The notes: a model not told the origin generated them from the sequence alone. A stretch of DNA of 64,000 nucleotides from Manduca sexta (GCF_014839805.1 NC_051116.1:6119556-6183555), one strand, 5' to 3'. Positions 20,881 through 31,270 are shown, counted from the stretch's first letter. Made by a program: numbers and translations.

Positions 20881-21413
20881 CACACTCAATCAAACAAACC
20901 TCAACTTCATACATTAGGGAATCAACTTCAAAATGCCAGTACCAGACATTAGGAAATTCAGTACCTAAACCTTTACAAATTAGCTCATTCATTCCGAATG
21001 TGCTAAAGAAATACTTTCATTATAAGTTGAATATAAGAGTGAAGTTGGCAACAAATAGCTGAGGTAAGTGCCCCGAGAGACTTATAAGTCACACATTTTT
21101 CAACCGGGGAATATAAAATTGCTAAAACATAGGCTGTGTGTTACAACGAAGCGAACAACTAAGGAAAATGTTTGAATATATGTGAAATAAGTTGTTTGTT
21201 TGTTTTCGAGTTGCTCAAAATTTACTAAACGGATTTTGTGCAATTCTTGAAGAAAGTTTAGGTTAATAGTACATTACGGTTTTATGTAAATTGACTGAAA
21301 TATAAGAAAGAGATTTGAAAATCCAGAAAGTAAAGAAAATGGCGTCGTACGCGGTACATAGGAGCGTGGCATGTTATATATTTACTTTTGCAAGTTAAAA
21401 CTTTGTAATTTAC
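20881..21413. other. Stretch without recognised feature
   Basis: Apparently unique AT-rich DNA on the left flank of the hAT element. No coding frame is supported. Confidence 0.35.
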
Positions 21414-21421
21414 CTCTGCAA

Positions 21422-22262
21422 TAGGGATTGCAATCCGGTCCGGCGGATCCGGTAATCCGGCGGATCCGGTAAGTTTTCGTTGCCTACCGGATCCAACAGT
21501 ATCACCGGAACCGGAGGCCGGTTCCGATATATTAAGAAAAACGTAATTTCTCTTATCAAAACCGTGCGAAAGTACTAAAACACACGGCGTATGCAAAACC
21601 GAGGCGCGCGATGTTGCCATGATCTTGAGATTATGAAAAAATACTTAAGAAAGAAATGAGCGCCTATGAAACTGAAGGAGATAGAGGGAAATACTTGTCT
21701 CTAATATATGACTTTTTGACTTTAGTGAAACCAACCAGTGTTGAAGCTGAAAGGGCTTTTTCGGCTGATGGTTATATTTGCAGTTCCTTGAGAAGTAGGC
21801 TTAAGGATGATACTACGAATACAATTTGTTTTCTAAGAGCGTATTTCCAACAAGAAAAGTGATCTGTGCTGTAATTAATGCATGGGTATAGTATCCATAA
21901 GCTGTTGATTTTGAAAATTTTAATTTAGAATATAGAAGAATTTGATGTTGATTTAATTTAGTTTTTATGAACGGGTTTAACTTAATTTAAACCATAAATA
22001 ATTCACTTGCTTGTAATCTTTGAGACTGATTATTAAATAATAACTGCAGATAATAATTAAAAATAAATAAGCGTTGATTTTCGCACAAAATCGTTTCCAT
22101 TTTTCCCCGTAGATTATTCCTTATATTATGCCATGAAGTTAGAAATATGCGCTATGTTGAACACCCAAAATACCAATCCGGATCCGGCCGGATCCGGCGG
22201 AATATCCCGTGATTCCGGCTTAATCCGGCCGGATTTAAATTTGTACCGGATTGCAATCCCTA
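21422..22262 (+). mobile_element. hAT-superfamily DNA transposon, internally deleted
   Basis: The 841-bp element has perfect 17-bp terminal inverted repeats, TAGGGATTGCAATCCGG and its complement (21422-21438 and 22246-22262). Identical 8-bp target duplications CTCTGCAA flank it at 21414-21421 and 22263-22270. An 8-bp duplication is the hallmark of hAT elements. Subterminal CCGGCGGATCCGG motifs occur twice at the left end and as CCGGATCCGGC variants at the right. A short remnant of the transposase C-terminus lies inside. The preserved ends suggest relatively recent, probably trans-mobilised, insertion. Confidence 0.93.
21656..21862 (+). pseudogene. hAT transposase C-terminal dimerisation domain remnant
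   Basis: The 68-codon open frame contains PTSVEAERAFSADGYI followed by CSSLRSRLKDDTTNT and CFLRAYF. This is the conserved hAT C-terminal dimerisation segment, in which E-R-x-F-S and R-S-R-L are the usual anchors. A complete hAT transposase has roughly 500-700 residues with a BED zinc finger and an RNase-H-like catalytic fold, none of which is present here. The ATG at 21656 is simply the first in the open frame. The copy cannot encode an active enzyme. Confidence 0.85.
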
Positions 22263-22270
22263 CTCTGCAA

Positions 22271-23384
22271 AACGTCACATTATAAAATGACAAATATTAT
22301 AGAATTACTCAAAATTGTTGCACCAACTCTTCAGAACGAAAGCAATTGTAAGAATACCCAATAATGTATCCATTGAATAGGCACCATAACCCAGTGGGCA
22401 GCAATTCACACATTACAGAACTAAACAGATAATAATGCAATTGAATTTGACCGCCAATCACTATAACGTGATTGTTCATCCGAACTGACTGATTTAGGCT
22501 TACTATTAGATTATCATGCTATAGTACTATACTAACTTGATTATAGTAAGGTTCTTCATTTTAAAGTATAATTGTATAGACAAGGAAGTTGATGTTTTTG
22601 GCACATCGTAAATGAATTCAGAAGAAAATATTTTAAGTATTGTTAGTGGATATCTTGTCCCAAAATTAGGTTTATTGTTATTTTTATTTTCTTCTTTCTC
22701 TGTTTTGTGAGAGTGTATGATTAGTTTCTTTTATTGCGCATGCTGTGGTCACATATTTTAGGTTGTACATAGCAACATTGTGATGTATATTGAAGAGTAA
22801 ATTTAAATTGTAACTATTTGTGTAACAGCCAGTTTTATAAACCGTTAAAAAAAATAAAAAAAAAATAAAAGAAAAGCATACCGCCAATGTTATCTAATTT
22901 TAGAATATCTCTGGAATAAAATTTAAATTAGGAACTGTTTCGTTTTGGTGTTTTATAACATTTGAATAAGGAATTGATTTTTTTTGTATTTGAAACTGTT
23001 TTATTATTATTCGTTAATAGATACTAATTTCGCTAACTCACCATTACAAGGTGCCATGATATATTTATTGAACAAAGTGAATTATAATATAAATTCTATG
23101 TTTTTTTTGCATTAATAATATATAATAATCCTGAAAGACAAATAAAGGAGGTACCATAACTTATTATCTTTCCTAATTTTTCCAACATGAACATTTTTAA
23201 TAAAAAAAATCCGACATATGTAAAAATTAACATAGGACCTTGTAAAAGAAAGCCCTCGAATTGATAGCAAATTCAAAATTGTATCACTGTTGGTTATCAA
23301 AAAGCTGATGAACGGATTCGGATGTAATTTGCCGCACAGAAAGGCCCTGTCCTAGATCAAGATAGAGGCCATTTTTATGCCAAA
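22271..23384. other. AT-rich stretch without recognised feature
   Basis: No gene or repeat family is recognised. A 19-bp phrase AATTAGGAACTGTTTCGTT at about 22929 recurs inverted at about 43163, possibly a trace of a shared repeat. Confidence 0.35.
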
Positions 23385-23720
23385 AAAAAACTTTTATATC
23401 ACAAAATTTATTCCAGCGGTAACGTTAAAAGAATATTCTTAATAAGTAACGCTACACTGTTTTTCACATCTCTTATTATGTGCAGAAGAGCTACAATGCC
23501 GTACCCTCGATAAAAAAAAAACTTACTCTACGCAATTTATTCGTGCTTAAGAAAAAAAAATGTTTCGAAAAGGTCTTTACTCAGGCAGTAACGTTAAAAT
23601 AATATAGATATTAAATGCTACAGTGTTTTTGGACAACTCTGACTAGTTGCAGTAAAGCTACATAGTTTGCCGTGAAAAAACACTTACTCTACGCAATTCT
23701 TTATTCCTACTTGCGCAGTT
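23385..23720. repeat. Diverged direct tandem duplication (about 165-bp units)
   Basis: GTAACGTTAAAA at 23419 recurs at 23588, and ACTTACTCTACGCAATT at 23521 recurs at 23682, with GAAAAAAACA-like A-runs and GTGTTTTT-like segments in matching order. Spacing of 161-169 bp shows a two-copy tandem duplication with indels. Confidence 0.55.
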
Positions 23721-23824
23721 CGGTGTAAAAACGGCCAGAGACAAAAACTCTCGAGTGATTGTCGCTGGCTTGTTTTATGGTTTATGGTGTACTGCTATTA
23801 TGATGCTCAAAAAGGTGCAACACT

Positions 23825-23975
23825 AAGTGACAGCGCGATAGGGTTGCCAAAATAGACTTTTAACAAAAGTTTGTAGTTTGTCAACTATGTTTTTAAAATT
23901 TGAGTCAGGTGTGCTTGTAACTAAAAATCCGGATAAGGGCGAGTTGGATTCGCGGGACGAGGGTTCCGTAGGAAT
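23825..23975 (-). repeat. Fragment of the AGGGTTCCGTA repeat family
   Basis: The reverse strand shows TACGGAACCCTCGTCCCGCG followed by AATCCAACTCGCCC and TTATCCGGATTTTTAG. The same end occurs at 36585-36620 (TACGGAACCTTCGGTGCGCG, AGTCCAACTTGCACTTG). It abuts a LINE tail on the right and was presumably the target of that insertion. Confidence 0.5.
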
Positions 23976-23984
23976 TAGCTTTTT

Positions 23985-24245
23985 TGTTCTTAGAGTACAG
24001 TTAGCCACAAAAGTGCGTTTTCAGCGTTACTTCCCACCAGGCACGTGTAAACTTTGGAATAAAGTCACTGCATCGCTGTTCCCCGAGCGCTATGACTTGT
24101 CTTTTAAACAAGGCTTAAAAAGAGTGCTCACCTTCCAGTAGGCAAGGGCTTGGCTGTGCGTCTGGCATTCAGATCATGGGCGCCGGATGCTGCTTACCAT
24201 CAGACGGACCGATCGCTCGTTTACTTATTAAGGTAATAAATAAAA
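23985..24245 (+). pseudogene. LINE C-terminal codons plus 3' tail (CTTACCATCAGACGG module)
   Basis: Translation of 24018-24141 reads RFQRYFPPGTCKLWNKVTAS then LFPERYDLSFKQGLKRVL and a stop. The F-x-P-x-T-x-K-L-W-N ... P-E-R-Y-x-L ... F-K pattern is the common end of LINE reverse transcriptase proteins of the Jockey/CR1 group. The 3' untranslated part contains GCTTACCATCAGACGGACCG and GCTCGTTTAC, then AATAAATAAAAAAA. This 3' module is shared with the ends of retroposons B and C. The open frame extends upstream into a different repeat, so its 5' part is a chance fusion. Confidence 0.65.
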
Positions 24246-24420
24246 AAAGTAGCTGAAAAAAATCGAAATGGTTTTACACATTAACTTCAATCGAAATTAT
24301 ATTTTTCTTTAAGTGTTTTTAATGAAAAAAAAAATATTTAATGATACAGTCGGAAAAGATTAAAGGCGATTTAAAATTTTGAATTTGTTCAGCTATTTTT
24401 TGGCTGACTGTACATATTTA

Positions 24421-24562
24421 CGATTTTTAGCTTTGACTTTTCGGACGACCGGCACCTCAGTCCGCCCCGTGACCACGAAGGCTGCAGTCTTCGAAACGTT
24501 AGGAGAAAATTATAATATAAAAACTGTGATAAAATCCGCAAAATAGTTTTATTTCAATGTCT
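24421..24562 (+). repeat. Dispersed repeat H with hairpin, copy 1
   Basis: GTGACCACGAAGGCTGCAGT, CTTCGAAACGTTAGGAGAA and AAAATCCGCAAAATAGTTTTA are found inverted at 50723-50825. GAAGGCTGCAGTCTTC can form a short stem. Its class is not established. Confidence 0.5.
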
Positions 24563-25960
24563 TATATACTCGTAAACATAATACAATGATTTTCTTATTT
24601 ATATAATAAAAGCATACCCTAACATAACATGTATATCTAAAAAACTTATGTACTCAAGTACTTCATTGATTAAGTCCAAAAGGCGTCCAATAATTTGAAA
24701 AGGCTGACAGTAATCGTATATATTTATTTAACTTACCGCATAAAATAAACAATTTATCGACTAATGCTGAGTGTGTAATGTAAGTGTACCAGTCCATGAT
24801 ACGCTGAAATCTGCAGTATAATTATGTCGGCATGAATGGATGGACTAGAACGAGATACTATTAAAAAGTCCTCAAAGTAACAATTGTTTCTTATGTTTTT
24901 TTGTTGTAAAAGTGGCCATTTAATCCTTATTAAAATGTGAAAGTTTCTTGTAAGTACATTATATATGCTAAATACCTTCCTATGGGATTATGTGACTAAG
25001 AGTAATAATTGTAATCATGTTGTCAGATTTCTATCACTCTTAAAAATGAAAGTGAAAATAACACAAAATCTTTCCTTAAATTTGATTACGATGAAACGGT
25101 TTTGATGTTGAGGATAGTCAGTGATTGTTCAATAAGTAAAAATACTGTACAATGTTTTTTAAACACACTCAAACATACACATGAGCACAAACGCGTGCAC
25201 CCACACAAAATATGACGCCCACTAACTTTACGCTCTTTAACGCGCTTAACAAATTACTTCACATTATATTAATTTATATCTAAAGCCAGCCAGTCCTGTC
25301 TGTCAATTATTTTCTGTACCTTTCTTACATTTAAATAAAGATTTTGTTCATTGCATTTCTTTTTTCACTTTTCAACCAATTGATATTATTTTATAGACAT
25401 TCTATAAAACTACCGTGAAGAGAGTTATACAACGCAAAATACTCTACAGAAAATTCAACGAACTTTATTGTTTCATGAACGAAGGGCGTTGGCGAAATAA
25501 AAATCTTTATTTGTTGCAAAATAAACACTTTTAGCTTAAATGCACTCGAGATTCTTTTAAGGCGCCACATTGATCGTAATTTTCTGACAAGAGCCTTAGG
25601 GTCACAAGTTCTTTCTTGCTCTGAGTAGTTTGTGAGTTTATTAACCTACAAGAAAGGGGGTGAACAACGTATCAAATAACGGACTTCTTCCCTTGACACT
25701 CTATTGGGAATAAGAAAACTTACTTTGTAAATTGTGATTAATTATTAGCGTCTTTTTTGTACACATTTGAAAAAAAATGCTACGAAAAAAACTATCTTGG
25801 TGTAAGTATTTTTTATTTAGGAAAAAACAGAGTACAATTTTACTTATATAATAAAAAATCAAATACAAATACATAATCCACAACAGTTTCCACAGATTAC
25901 AAAATCATGTAACGAAAGAGGTGGCGCAAAATAAGTACGCACCAAAATCTAGATGGTGAT
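24563..25960. other. AT-rich stretch without recognised feature
   Basis: I find no repeat copy, RNA or coding sequence that I can support in these 1.4 kb. Confidence 0.4.
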
Positions 25961-25961
25961 A

Positions 25962-26095
25962 TATGCTGGTAATAAGATGTTTGTATACGCCCGGATAGCG
26001 ACCACTGTACACAAGGTGTTAAAACCCGCCATAGTAGCCCACGTAAGTGTCGCGTTCCGGGATCAGTACGTATATCTGACTCAAACAGGTACCAT
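25962..26095 (+). mobile_element. Retroposon B, 5' part
   Basis: It contains CCCGGATAGCGACCACTGTA, CACAAGGTGTTAAAACCCGC, GCGTTCCGGGATCAG and AAACAGG. It stops before the AGGCCGGCATAATTG landmark. Confidence 0.6.
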
Positions 26096-26229
26096 TTTTG
26101 TTTTTGTTTCAGCAACATTTTTTGTTGGAGTAGGTTTATCTTTTGTTAAAAAAAAATTGTTAGTTATAAAATACAAATGGGACTCAGTATAAAAATAACC
26201 ATTCCCATCGTATTTCATTTAAGGAATGC

Positions 26230-26625
26230 CCAGCTGCTTCTCCGCAGTTTTATGTCAGAACACAATATTTCTAATATGGTATATTGAACTTATATCAAAC
26301 CAAAAAAAAGAAGAATCGTCCAAACCCTATAGGATTTCGAGGAGTTCGCTTCTGCATCTCAAAAGTTGAAAGTCAAACAACTTTTCTATAGTAATATCTT
26401 CAAGTTATATTGAACCCAACATAAAAAATCGTCATAACCGTTTTGATTTTGAGAAGTTCCCCTCTGCACTTTGTTCAAGGTCCTATACCAATGAAATTAA
26501 AATGGGACCATTCTGAAACTATATGAAATCAAACTCAAAAAGAATAATTGAAATCGAACAAAGAGGTAAATAATTATCGCTGTACATACATAAAAAGAAA
26601 AATACGACGTATTGATAACCCTTCC
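26230..26625. repeat. Interspersed repeat with GTCCAAACCCTATAGGATTTC body
   Basis: Two internally similar blocks are visible: AATATTTCTAATATGGTATA with CTTATATCAAACC, and GTAATATCTTCAAGTTATAT with TGAACCCAACAT. Each is followed by an AATCGTC motif, GATTT and GAG(G/A)AGTTC. The end (ATACATAAAAAGAAAAATAC then GACGTATTGATAACCCTTCC) resembles a common lepidopteran repeat terminus. I cannot name it. Confidence 0.4.
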
Positions 26626-26865
26626 TATTTGGAGCCAGTTTATTAGCGAATAGGTATTTACATTATACAAAGCTATCGAGGACTGTTAGCTTTAACATTG
26701 TTTGTTCCAATAGCCCAAGGCGTTATCCCAAACTGCCAAGTTACCTGAAGATTTAATGCTTGTAAATAGGTGCTGTTTATCTTTAACTCTTGATTAATTT
26801 GATACTATGGTAATCATTCTGAAGCTGTTATCTGGACATGTTCAAACATAAAGTAAACGTTTACA

Positions 26866-27068
26866 CATACGCCTTCATCCCCAAAGGGGTGGGAAGAGGT
26901 CCAGGGTACTTATTTTCGCCGTTTGTGATAGGTCAAGCCTATCGCCATATCGAGCACAAAGTCTAGATACAGAGTAAAAAACCTAATATCACTTTACCCG
27001 ACCCGGGATCGAACCCATGGCCTCACCATAGTCGTTCTGCAGTACAATTTCGTCACCGAAGCCGATCA
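26866..27068 (-). mobile_element. SINE-2 copy
   Basis: The reverse strand carries the head with box B (GGGTTCGATCCCGGG near 27010), the body TATGGCGATAGGC and the distal CCTCTTCCCACCCC segment. It is shorter than the 1.9-kb copy because of internal deletions. Confidence 0.65.
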
Positions 27069-27116
27069 AATATAATCAAGTTCAAAACTACAACTGTATG
27101 AATAGTTTGTCATTTT

Positions 27117-27422
27117 TACTGGTGTTAGATCTCTTATATGTGTGAGTCCGCCTGAATAGATACTACCGCAATATCTACTTCTGCCGCCAGCAGCAGTGTG
27201 TAGTCACTGTTGTGTTCCGGTTTGAAGGACATTGTAGCCAGTGTCACTACTGGACATAAGACTTAACATCTCATGTCTCAGGATGATTGCGCAGTGGAAT
27301 ACCAAACAATACTTTGTAATTCATGGTGATGGATGGTGTTTCTACAGTTTATGGGCGGTCGTATCGCTTACCATCAGACGAACGGCAAGCTCGCCTCGTC
27401 ATTCAAAGCAATAAAAAAAATC
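27117..27422 (+). mobile_element. Retroposon C, near full-length copy on the plus strand
   Basis: It starts ACTGGTGTTAGATCTCTTATA, continues TAGATACTACCGCAATATCT and GTCACTGTTGTGTTCCGG, and ends GCTTACCATCAGACGAACGG, CAAGCTCGCCTCGTC and CAATAAAAAAAA at 27411-27422. In this orientation the retroposon structure with its A-tail is plain. The 3' module CTTACCATCAGACG is the same as in the LINE tail at 24.2 kb. Confidence 0.75.
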
Positions 27423-27800
27423 ATAATATTCACGTTTAGTCACGTTATAATAATGGATAACTCTCGATTGAAAATCAGCCGTAAGTAAATGTCCAAGAGA
27501 CATAAAGTCGAGTAACTCAATCGTTTTCAGCAATATATTTCAATTTAACATGTACATATTTCATGAGTGTACTCACATCAATTAAGTTTGAAAGAAATGT
27601 TGCGATCGATTAACATAATCGGACATTTCGTAAACTTTCTGTATTATAGTATTCCAATGAAAATTAGGAACGAATTTTCGATAACCTTCTGATATACTTC
27701 AAAGGAAACTGTGATGTTTGATCTACTGTCTAGAAGCAAAAGCAAACAAACCATTAAATAGGTTTTCAAATATTACAGAGTACAGATCTGCTTTTTACAA
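27423..27800. other. Stretch without recognised feature
   Basis: Nothing is supported here. Confidence 0.35.
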
Positions 27801-27804
27801 CCAG

Positions 27805-27900
27805 GTATATATTACGCCTTTATCCCGCAGGCGTAGGCAGAGGTGCTACTTTCTCCGTTTGTGTTTCGTCCCAAGACGCAATAAACGCGCAACGACGCAA
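27805..27900 (-). mobile_element. SINE-2 distal fragment
   Basis: ACGCCTTTATCCCGCAGGCG, TAGGCAGAGGTGCTACTTTC and TTCGTCCCAAGACGCAATA correspond in reverse to the distal body of SINE-2. Confidence 0.45.
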
Positions 27901-27927
27901 TTTACATCGACTACAATATAATAATAA

Positions 27928-28590
27928 TAATAATATCAGCCCTGTATTATATACTTGCCCACTGCTGAGCACGGGCCTCCTCTACTACTGAGAGGGATTA
28001 GGCCTTAGTCCACCACGCTGGCCTAGTGCGGATTGGTAGACTTCACACACCTTCGAAATTCCTATAGAGAACTTCTCAGATGTGCAGATTTCCTCACGAT
28101 GTTTTCCTTCACCGTTAAAGCGAACGATAAATTCACAAAGAATACACACTTGATTTTAGAAAAGTCAGAGGTGTGTGCCCTTGGGATTTGAACTTTTTTT
28201 TTTGTTTTTTTTTTGGTTTCGCGGATAAAGTGCCTTATTACTACCGCCCAGCCTTCGTGGGGGGCGACTGAGCGGTTATTCTCAAAAGCCCCCGCGCACC
28301 GAAGGACGCCCTCGGCGTCTACGGCAGTATGAGGCTAATAACACACTACCGTACATCCCGAGGGTCAACCGAAAGATGTGCAAACATGCACAAAATCCAC
28401 TAGGGCGGACAGCCCCCTGCTGCCCGCCGACGACCCCCTTCGTGGTCCCTATTAGTCGCCTCTTACGACAGGCAGGGGATACCGTGGTGGATTTCCCCAA
28501 ACGCCCCCATTCCACAGGGCGGTTGGGATTTGAACCTGCAGACATTCGTCTTGGCAGTCCGTTCCACACCCAACTACGCTATCGCCGCTT
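27928..28590 (-). mobile_element. SINE-A copy split by a poly-A retroposon
   Basis: The 3' part of SINE-A (AATATCAGCCCTGTATTATA to CCTTGGGATTTGAAC) occupies 27940-28193. The head (CCTGCAGACATTCGTCTTGG to GCTATCGCCGCTT) follows the insertion at 28536-28590. Joined across the insertion, the sequence reads as an ordinary SINE-A. Confidence 0.85.
28194..28522 (-). mobile_element. Poly-A retroposon (GTCGTAAGAGGCGACTAATAGGG family) nested in SINE-A
   Basis: The insertion is bounded by a 13-bp target duplication, TTGGGATTTGAAC, at 28181-28193 and 28523-28535. Its plus-strand left edge is a long T-run, so the element lies on the minus strand with a poly-A tail. Internal landmarks on the minus strand are CCACGGTATCCCCTGCCTGT, GTAAGAGGCGACTAATAGGG and AAGGCTGGGCGGTAG. 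A related longer copy is at 60775-61258. It is probably the 3' end of a non-LTR element or its SINE partner. The two overlapping open frames here are not conserved. Confidence 0.8.
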
Positions 28591-28856
28591 ATTACATATT
28601 ATAAATGAGAAAACATTGTCATTAATTCAATATAAACAGATTAGCATATTTCAGTAAAGTTTCAATGTAATACTATAAACCTGATAACCGAATACTCAGC
28701 AATTCGTTTAGCTTAAGTTGGGTAACTTATATTAGATCAGTCGTGTTTGAGGGTCTTGTAGTAGCGAGCTTGCCGGCAGTTTAATTATGATTAGTAAGAA
28801 TTGTGTCATTGTTTAATACACGAAATAAAACATTTCTTGTACCACTATGTTTCATG
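28591..28856. other. Stretch without recognised feature
   Basis: Unassigned AT-rich DNA. Confidence 0.35.
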
Positions 28857-28888
28857 TACAGGGTCATTTTGAAATTGTGTTACTATAA

Positions 28889-29872
28889 ATAACACATATT
28901 TCTCTTAAATCAGCCAAGGAAATTAAATTTAGATCTAAAGGCCGCAAAATTAAATTCGGTGTTCCACAAGGAAGCGTATTAGGTCCTTTACTATTTCTAT
29001 TGTATATAAATGACCTCCCCAGGCACATAAGTCATCAGATGGTGTTGTTCGCAGACGATAGTACGGTTTTAATTAATTGTAATAATCCTTGTGCCTTCGA
29101 AAACGACATAAATAATGCACTTAATGAAATTATTGAATGGCTTATAGTTAACAATCTTTTAATTAACATAGAAAAAACTAAAGTTGTGTTCTTTTCCCAA
29201 CGAATAAAGTCACCTGGTCATGTTGTTAATTATAAGGGTAATATTGTTGAAGAAACAACTTCAACCAAATTCTTGGGCCTTCATTTAGACAGGGATATGT
29301 CATGGCAAACTCACGTTGACAATGTTTGCAAAAAGGTTAGTCAATATTCTTACGCCCTGTACAGATTGGCTAAAGTAGTCGATATGAAGGCCGTCATAGT
29401 AGCGTACCACGGGTTCGTGGCGTCGACGTTGCGCTATGGCATTATTTTCTGGGGGAACTCCGTAGCCAGGGACAGGGTCTTTAAGGCACAAAAGCGCTGT
29501 ATTCGAGCTATAGTCAAGATTAAAGCATCAGAAAGTTGTAAACCACACTTCATGTCATTACAATTATTGACATTACCATGTCTCTATATTTTTGAAGTGG
29601 CGGTATTTGTCAAAAGTAATACATACTTATTTTTAAAAAACTATGAAGTATCCCAACGTACATTACGCAATAATCAAAAACTGTGCATTGTTCCTTCGAA
29701 CACCAAATTAGAGCATGAAAGCTTATTCTGTTTGGCCCCTAAAATTTTTAACAAAATACCAATTTCAATAAAATCGCTTAATATAGTACAATTTAAAACA
29801 AGACTTTTCAATTTACTTAAAAATAAATTTTATTATTTTGTTATAGAGTATTTAAATGATACTGACCTATGA
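28889..29872 (+). pseudogene. LINE reverse transcriptase ORF, C-terminal fragment
   Basis: An uninterrupted frame of about 327 codons runs to a stop at 29870-29872. It begins inside the reverse transcriptase domain: GVPQGSVLGPLLFLLYINDL (finger-palm motif B), then MVLFADDSTVLI, in which FADD is the catalytic motif. FLGLHLDRDMSW and a thumb region follow, then the C-terminal region with YHGFVASTLRYGIIFWGNS, VFKAQKRCIRAI and an FKTRLFNLL ending. It would normally copy LINE RNA at a nicked target. The endonuclease, ORF1 and N-terminal reverse transcriptase are missing through 5' truncation. There is no frameshift or stop, so the insertion looks fairly young. The Jockey/CR1/Daphne group is likely by overall pattern, but the clade is not firm. 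Confidence 0.85.
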
Positions 29873-30134
29873 ATGATCTCAATATTGTTATTTATTACTT
29901 AAGAAAAGAATTTAATTTTGTTTATTGTTTTTAATTATTATTTTATGTAGTTTAGTTTAGTCAAGTAATAAAACCAAATAACTTTATGTAATGTCATAGT
30001 CAACATAAAACTTATATATTTGTACGCTGACGCAACAGCAAAGCATAGTGAACAAATTATGTATTACTATAACACATGTAAACTAAGTATCTATGCTTAC
30101 AAATAAATACTTTGATTTCATTTGATTTGATTTG
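28891..30134 (+). mobile_element. 5'-truncated LINE with ATAAAT target duplication
   Basis: This 1.24-kb insertion is flanked by ATAAAT at 28885-28890 and 30135-30140. It contains the C-terminal third of a reverse transcriptase ORF, about 250 bp of 3' untranslated DNA and a tandem tail (ATTTCATTTGATTTGATTTG). It sits inside a TIR-1 element. The 5' truncation and short pentamer-like tail are usual for CR1/Jockey-type LINEs. Confidence 0.82.
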
Positions 30135-30599
30135 ATAAATGAAACCACATACTCGTCTTCACCTTTGCTGATATTGTGCCAAAAATCATCCATTAATAAA
30201 CAATATTTTCACCAAAAACCCTGGTTTAAGTGTTCTGATTTTTTATCATTTTGTAATTTGTTGCAAATATAGCGTGTGTGTGTGTATTTCTGACTGAAAG
30301 TATGATGTTGCCGTTGCGACGAATTCTCTTAGAGTAGTAGTGGCATAAGCACGCGTAAAATTAAAATTACTTTTTATTAATATTTACTTTGTTCGAAATT
30401 TACTTTTTCATTTTACATCTACGGCTAAAATAACTTATTGTGAATTGTTATTTCCAAGTAGATAAGTATGTGGTTTCATTTAGTAAAACAATGTCAAAAT
30501 GACCCTGTATATTTAAAATCAGTAAGTTTTTCTAAGTTTATAACCTAGTTAAAAAAATTCGATCGAATGTCAAACCGTCGATATGAATGAAAAATCCCT

Positions 30600-30962
30600 C
30601 CTAGCCGAATTTCGGTCACGGCGGTCAATCTCAACGGTGATCAGCCACGTAGGATATATTATAGTGTACAAGTGTATGCGCAATGCACAAGCACTCTCTG
30701 TTCCTTCACTCTCATAGTACGGTGAGACGGCAAACCGACATGACCGGAGAGAGATCAGGCGCAGGACCAACGGCTTTACGTGCTTTCCGGGGCACGGGGG
30801 TATCACACCGCCAACTTCCTGACTCTGAGCTGTGACTGAGTAATTTTTAAGATGGAAAAACCCAGTCACAATTATTTTGGCCTGACCCGGGATTTGAACC
30901 CAGGACCTCAGCGCGGTAGTCGTTCTTGTACCGTGTACAATTACAACTACGCCACCAAGGCA
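30600..30962 (-). mobile_element. SINE-3 copy, near full length
   Basis: On the minus strand it reads CCTTGGTGGCGTAGTTGTAA (box A), then box B GGGTTCAAATCCC, CACTCAGTCACAGCTCAG-like body, GTGTGATACCCCCGTGCC and TGACCGAAATTCGGC at the far end. It closely parallels the copy at 61545-61915. Confidence 0.7.
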
Positions 30963-31049
30963 GTCAAACCGTTTATATATTTATACGGTATTAAACAATC
31001 TTTTTCTAAAATTACTAATTTCAATATTCTCCAACAACATGTGAAATAA

Positions 31050-31258
31050 GGTGAACTTTTCAGTACGCCGAGCGAAGGGCGAAGTAACGTCTAATACTGT
31101 TAAAACTTTATATAAATAAGGCCTTTACAATCTTAAACTCCAGGCGGTTTTTTGGACTTATAACTTTACTACCTTCGTGACATACTGCTGGCATCCTGGG
31201 GTCGTAGGTTTGATATCCAGGTCGGTTAAAGCTTGGTATCATCGGAATTTACACCCCA
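31050..31258. other. Short unassigned stretch
   Basis: Nothing is recognised beyond a TA-rich composition. Confidence 0.3.
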
Positions 31259-31270
31259 TATAATATTCTG

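Larger units (their letters stand above)
28859..30507. mobile_element. TIR-1 element interrupted by a LINE
   Basis: The left end CAGGGTCATTTTGAAATTG with TTACTATAAAT, and the right end TAAAACAATGTCAAAATGAC then CCTG, are inverted repeats of about 40 bp once the LINE is set aside. TA dinucleotides flank both ends (28857-28858 and 30508-30509). The interior after the LINE (CACATACTCGTCTTCACC, TGTGCCAAAAATCATCC, CGACGAATTCTCTTAGAG) matches the copies at 9.2 and 17.9 kb. There is no transposase. The TA flanks suggest, but do not prove, a Tc1/mariner origin. Confidence 0.7.

Noticed and set aside
21282..21620. 112-codon minus-strand open frame over the left end of the hAT element
   Set aside because: It runs through the terminal inverted repeat and outside the element, matches no family, and is best explained as a chance frame.
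23878..24141. Single 87-codon gene
   Set aside because: Its first half lies in the AGGGTTCCGTA repeat and its second half is a LINE C-terminus. The continuous frame is an accidental fusion.
24440..24510. Hammerhead ribozyme
   Set aside because: GAAAC and a stem are present, but the obligatory CTGATGA core is not found nearby.
28282..28657. Overlapping open frames of 93-95 codons on both strands
   Set aside because: They span the junction between a poly-A retroposon and a SINE-A head, so they cannot be a conserved gene.
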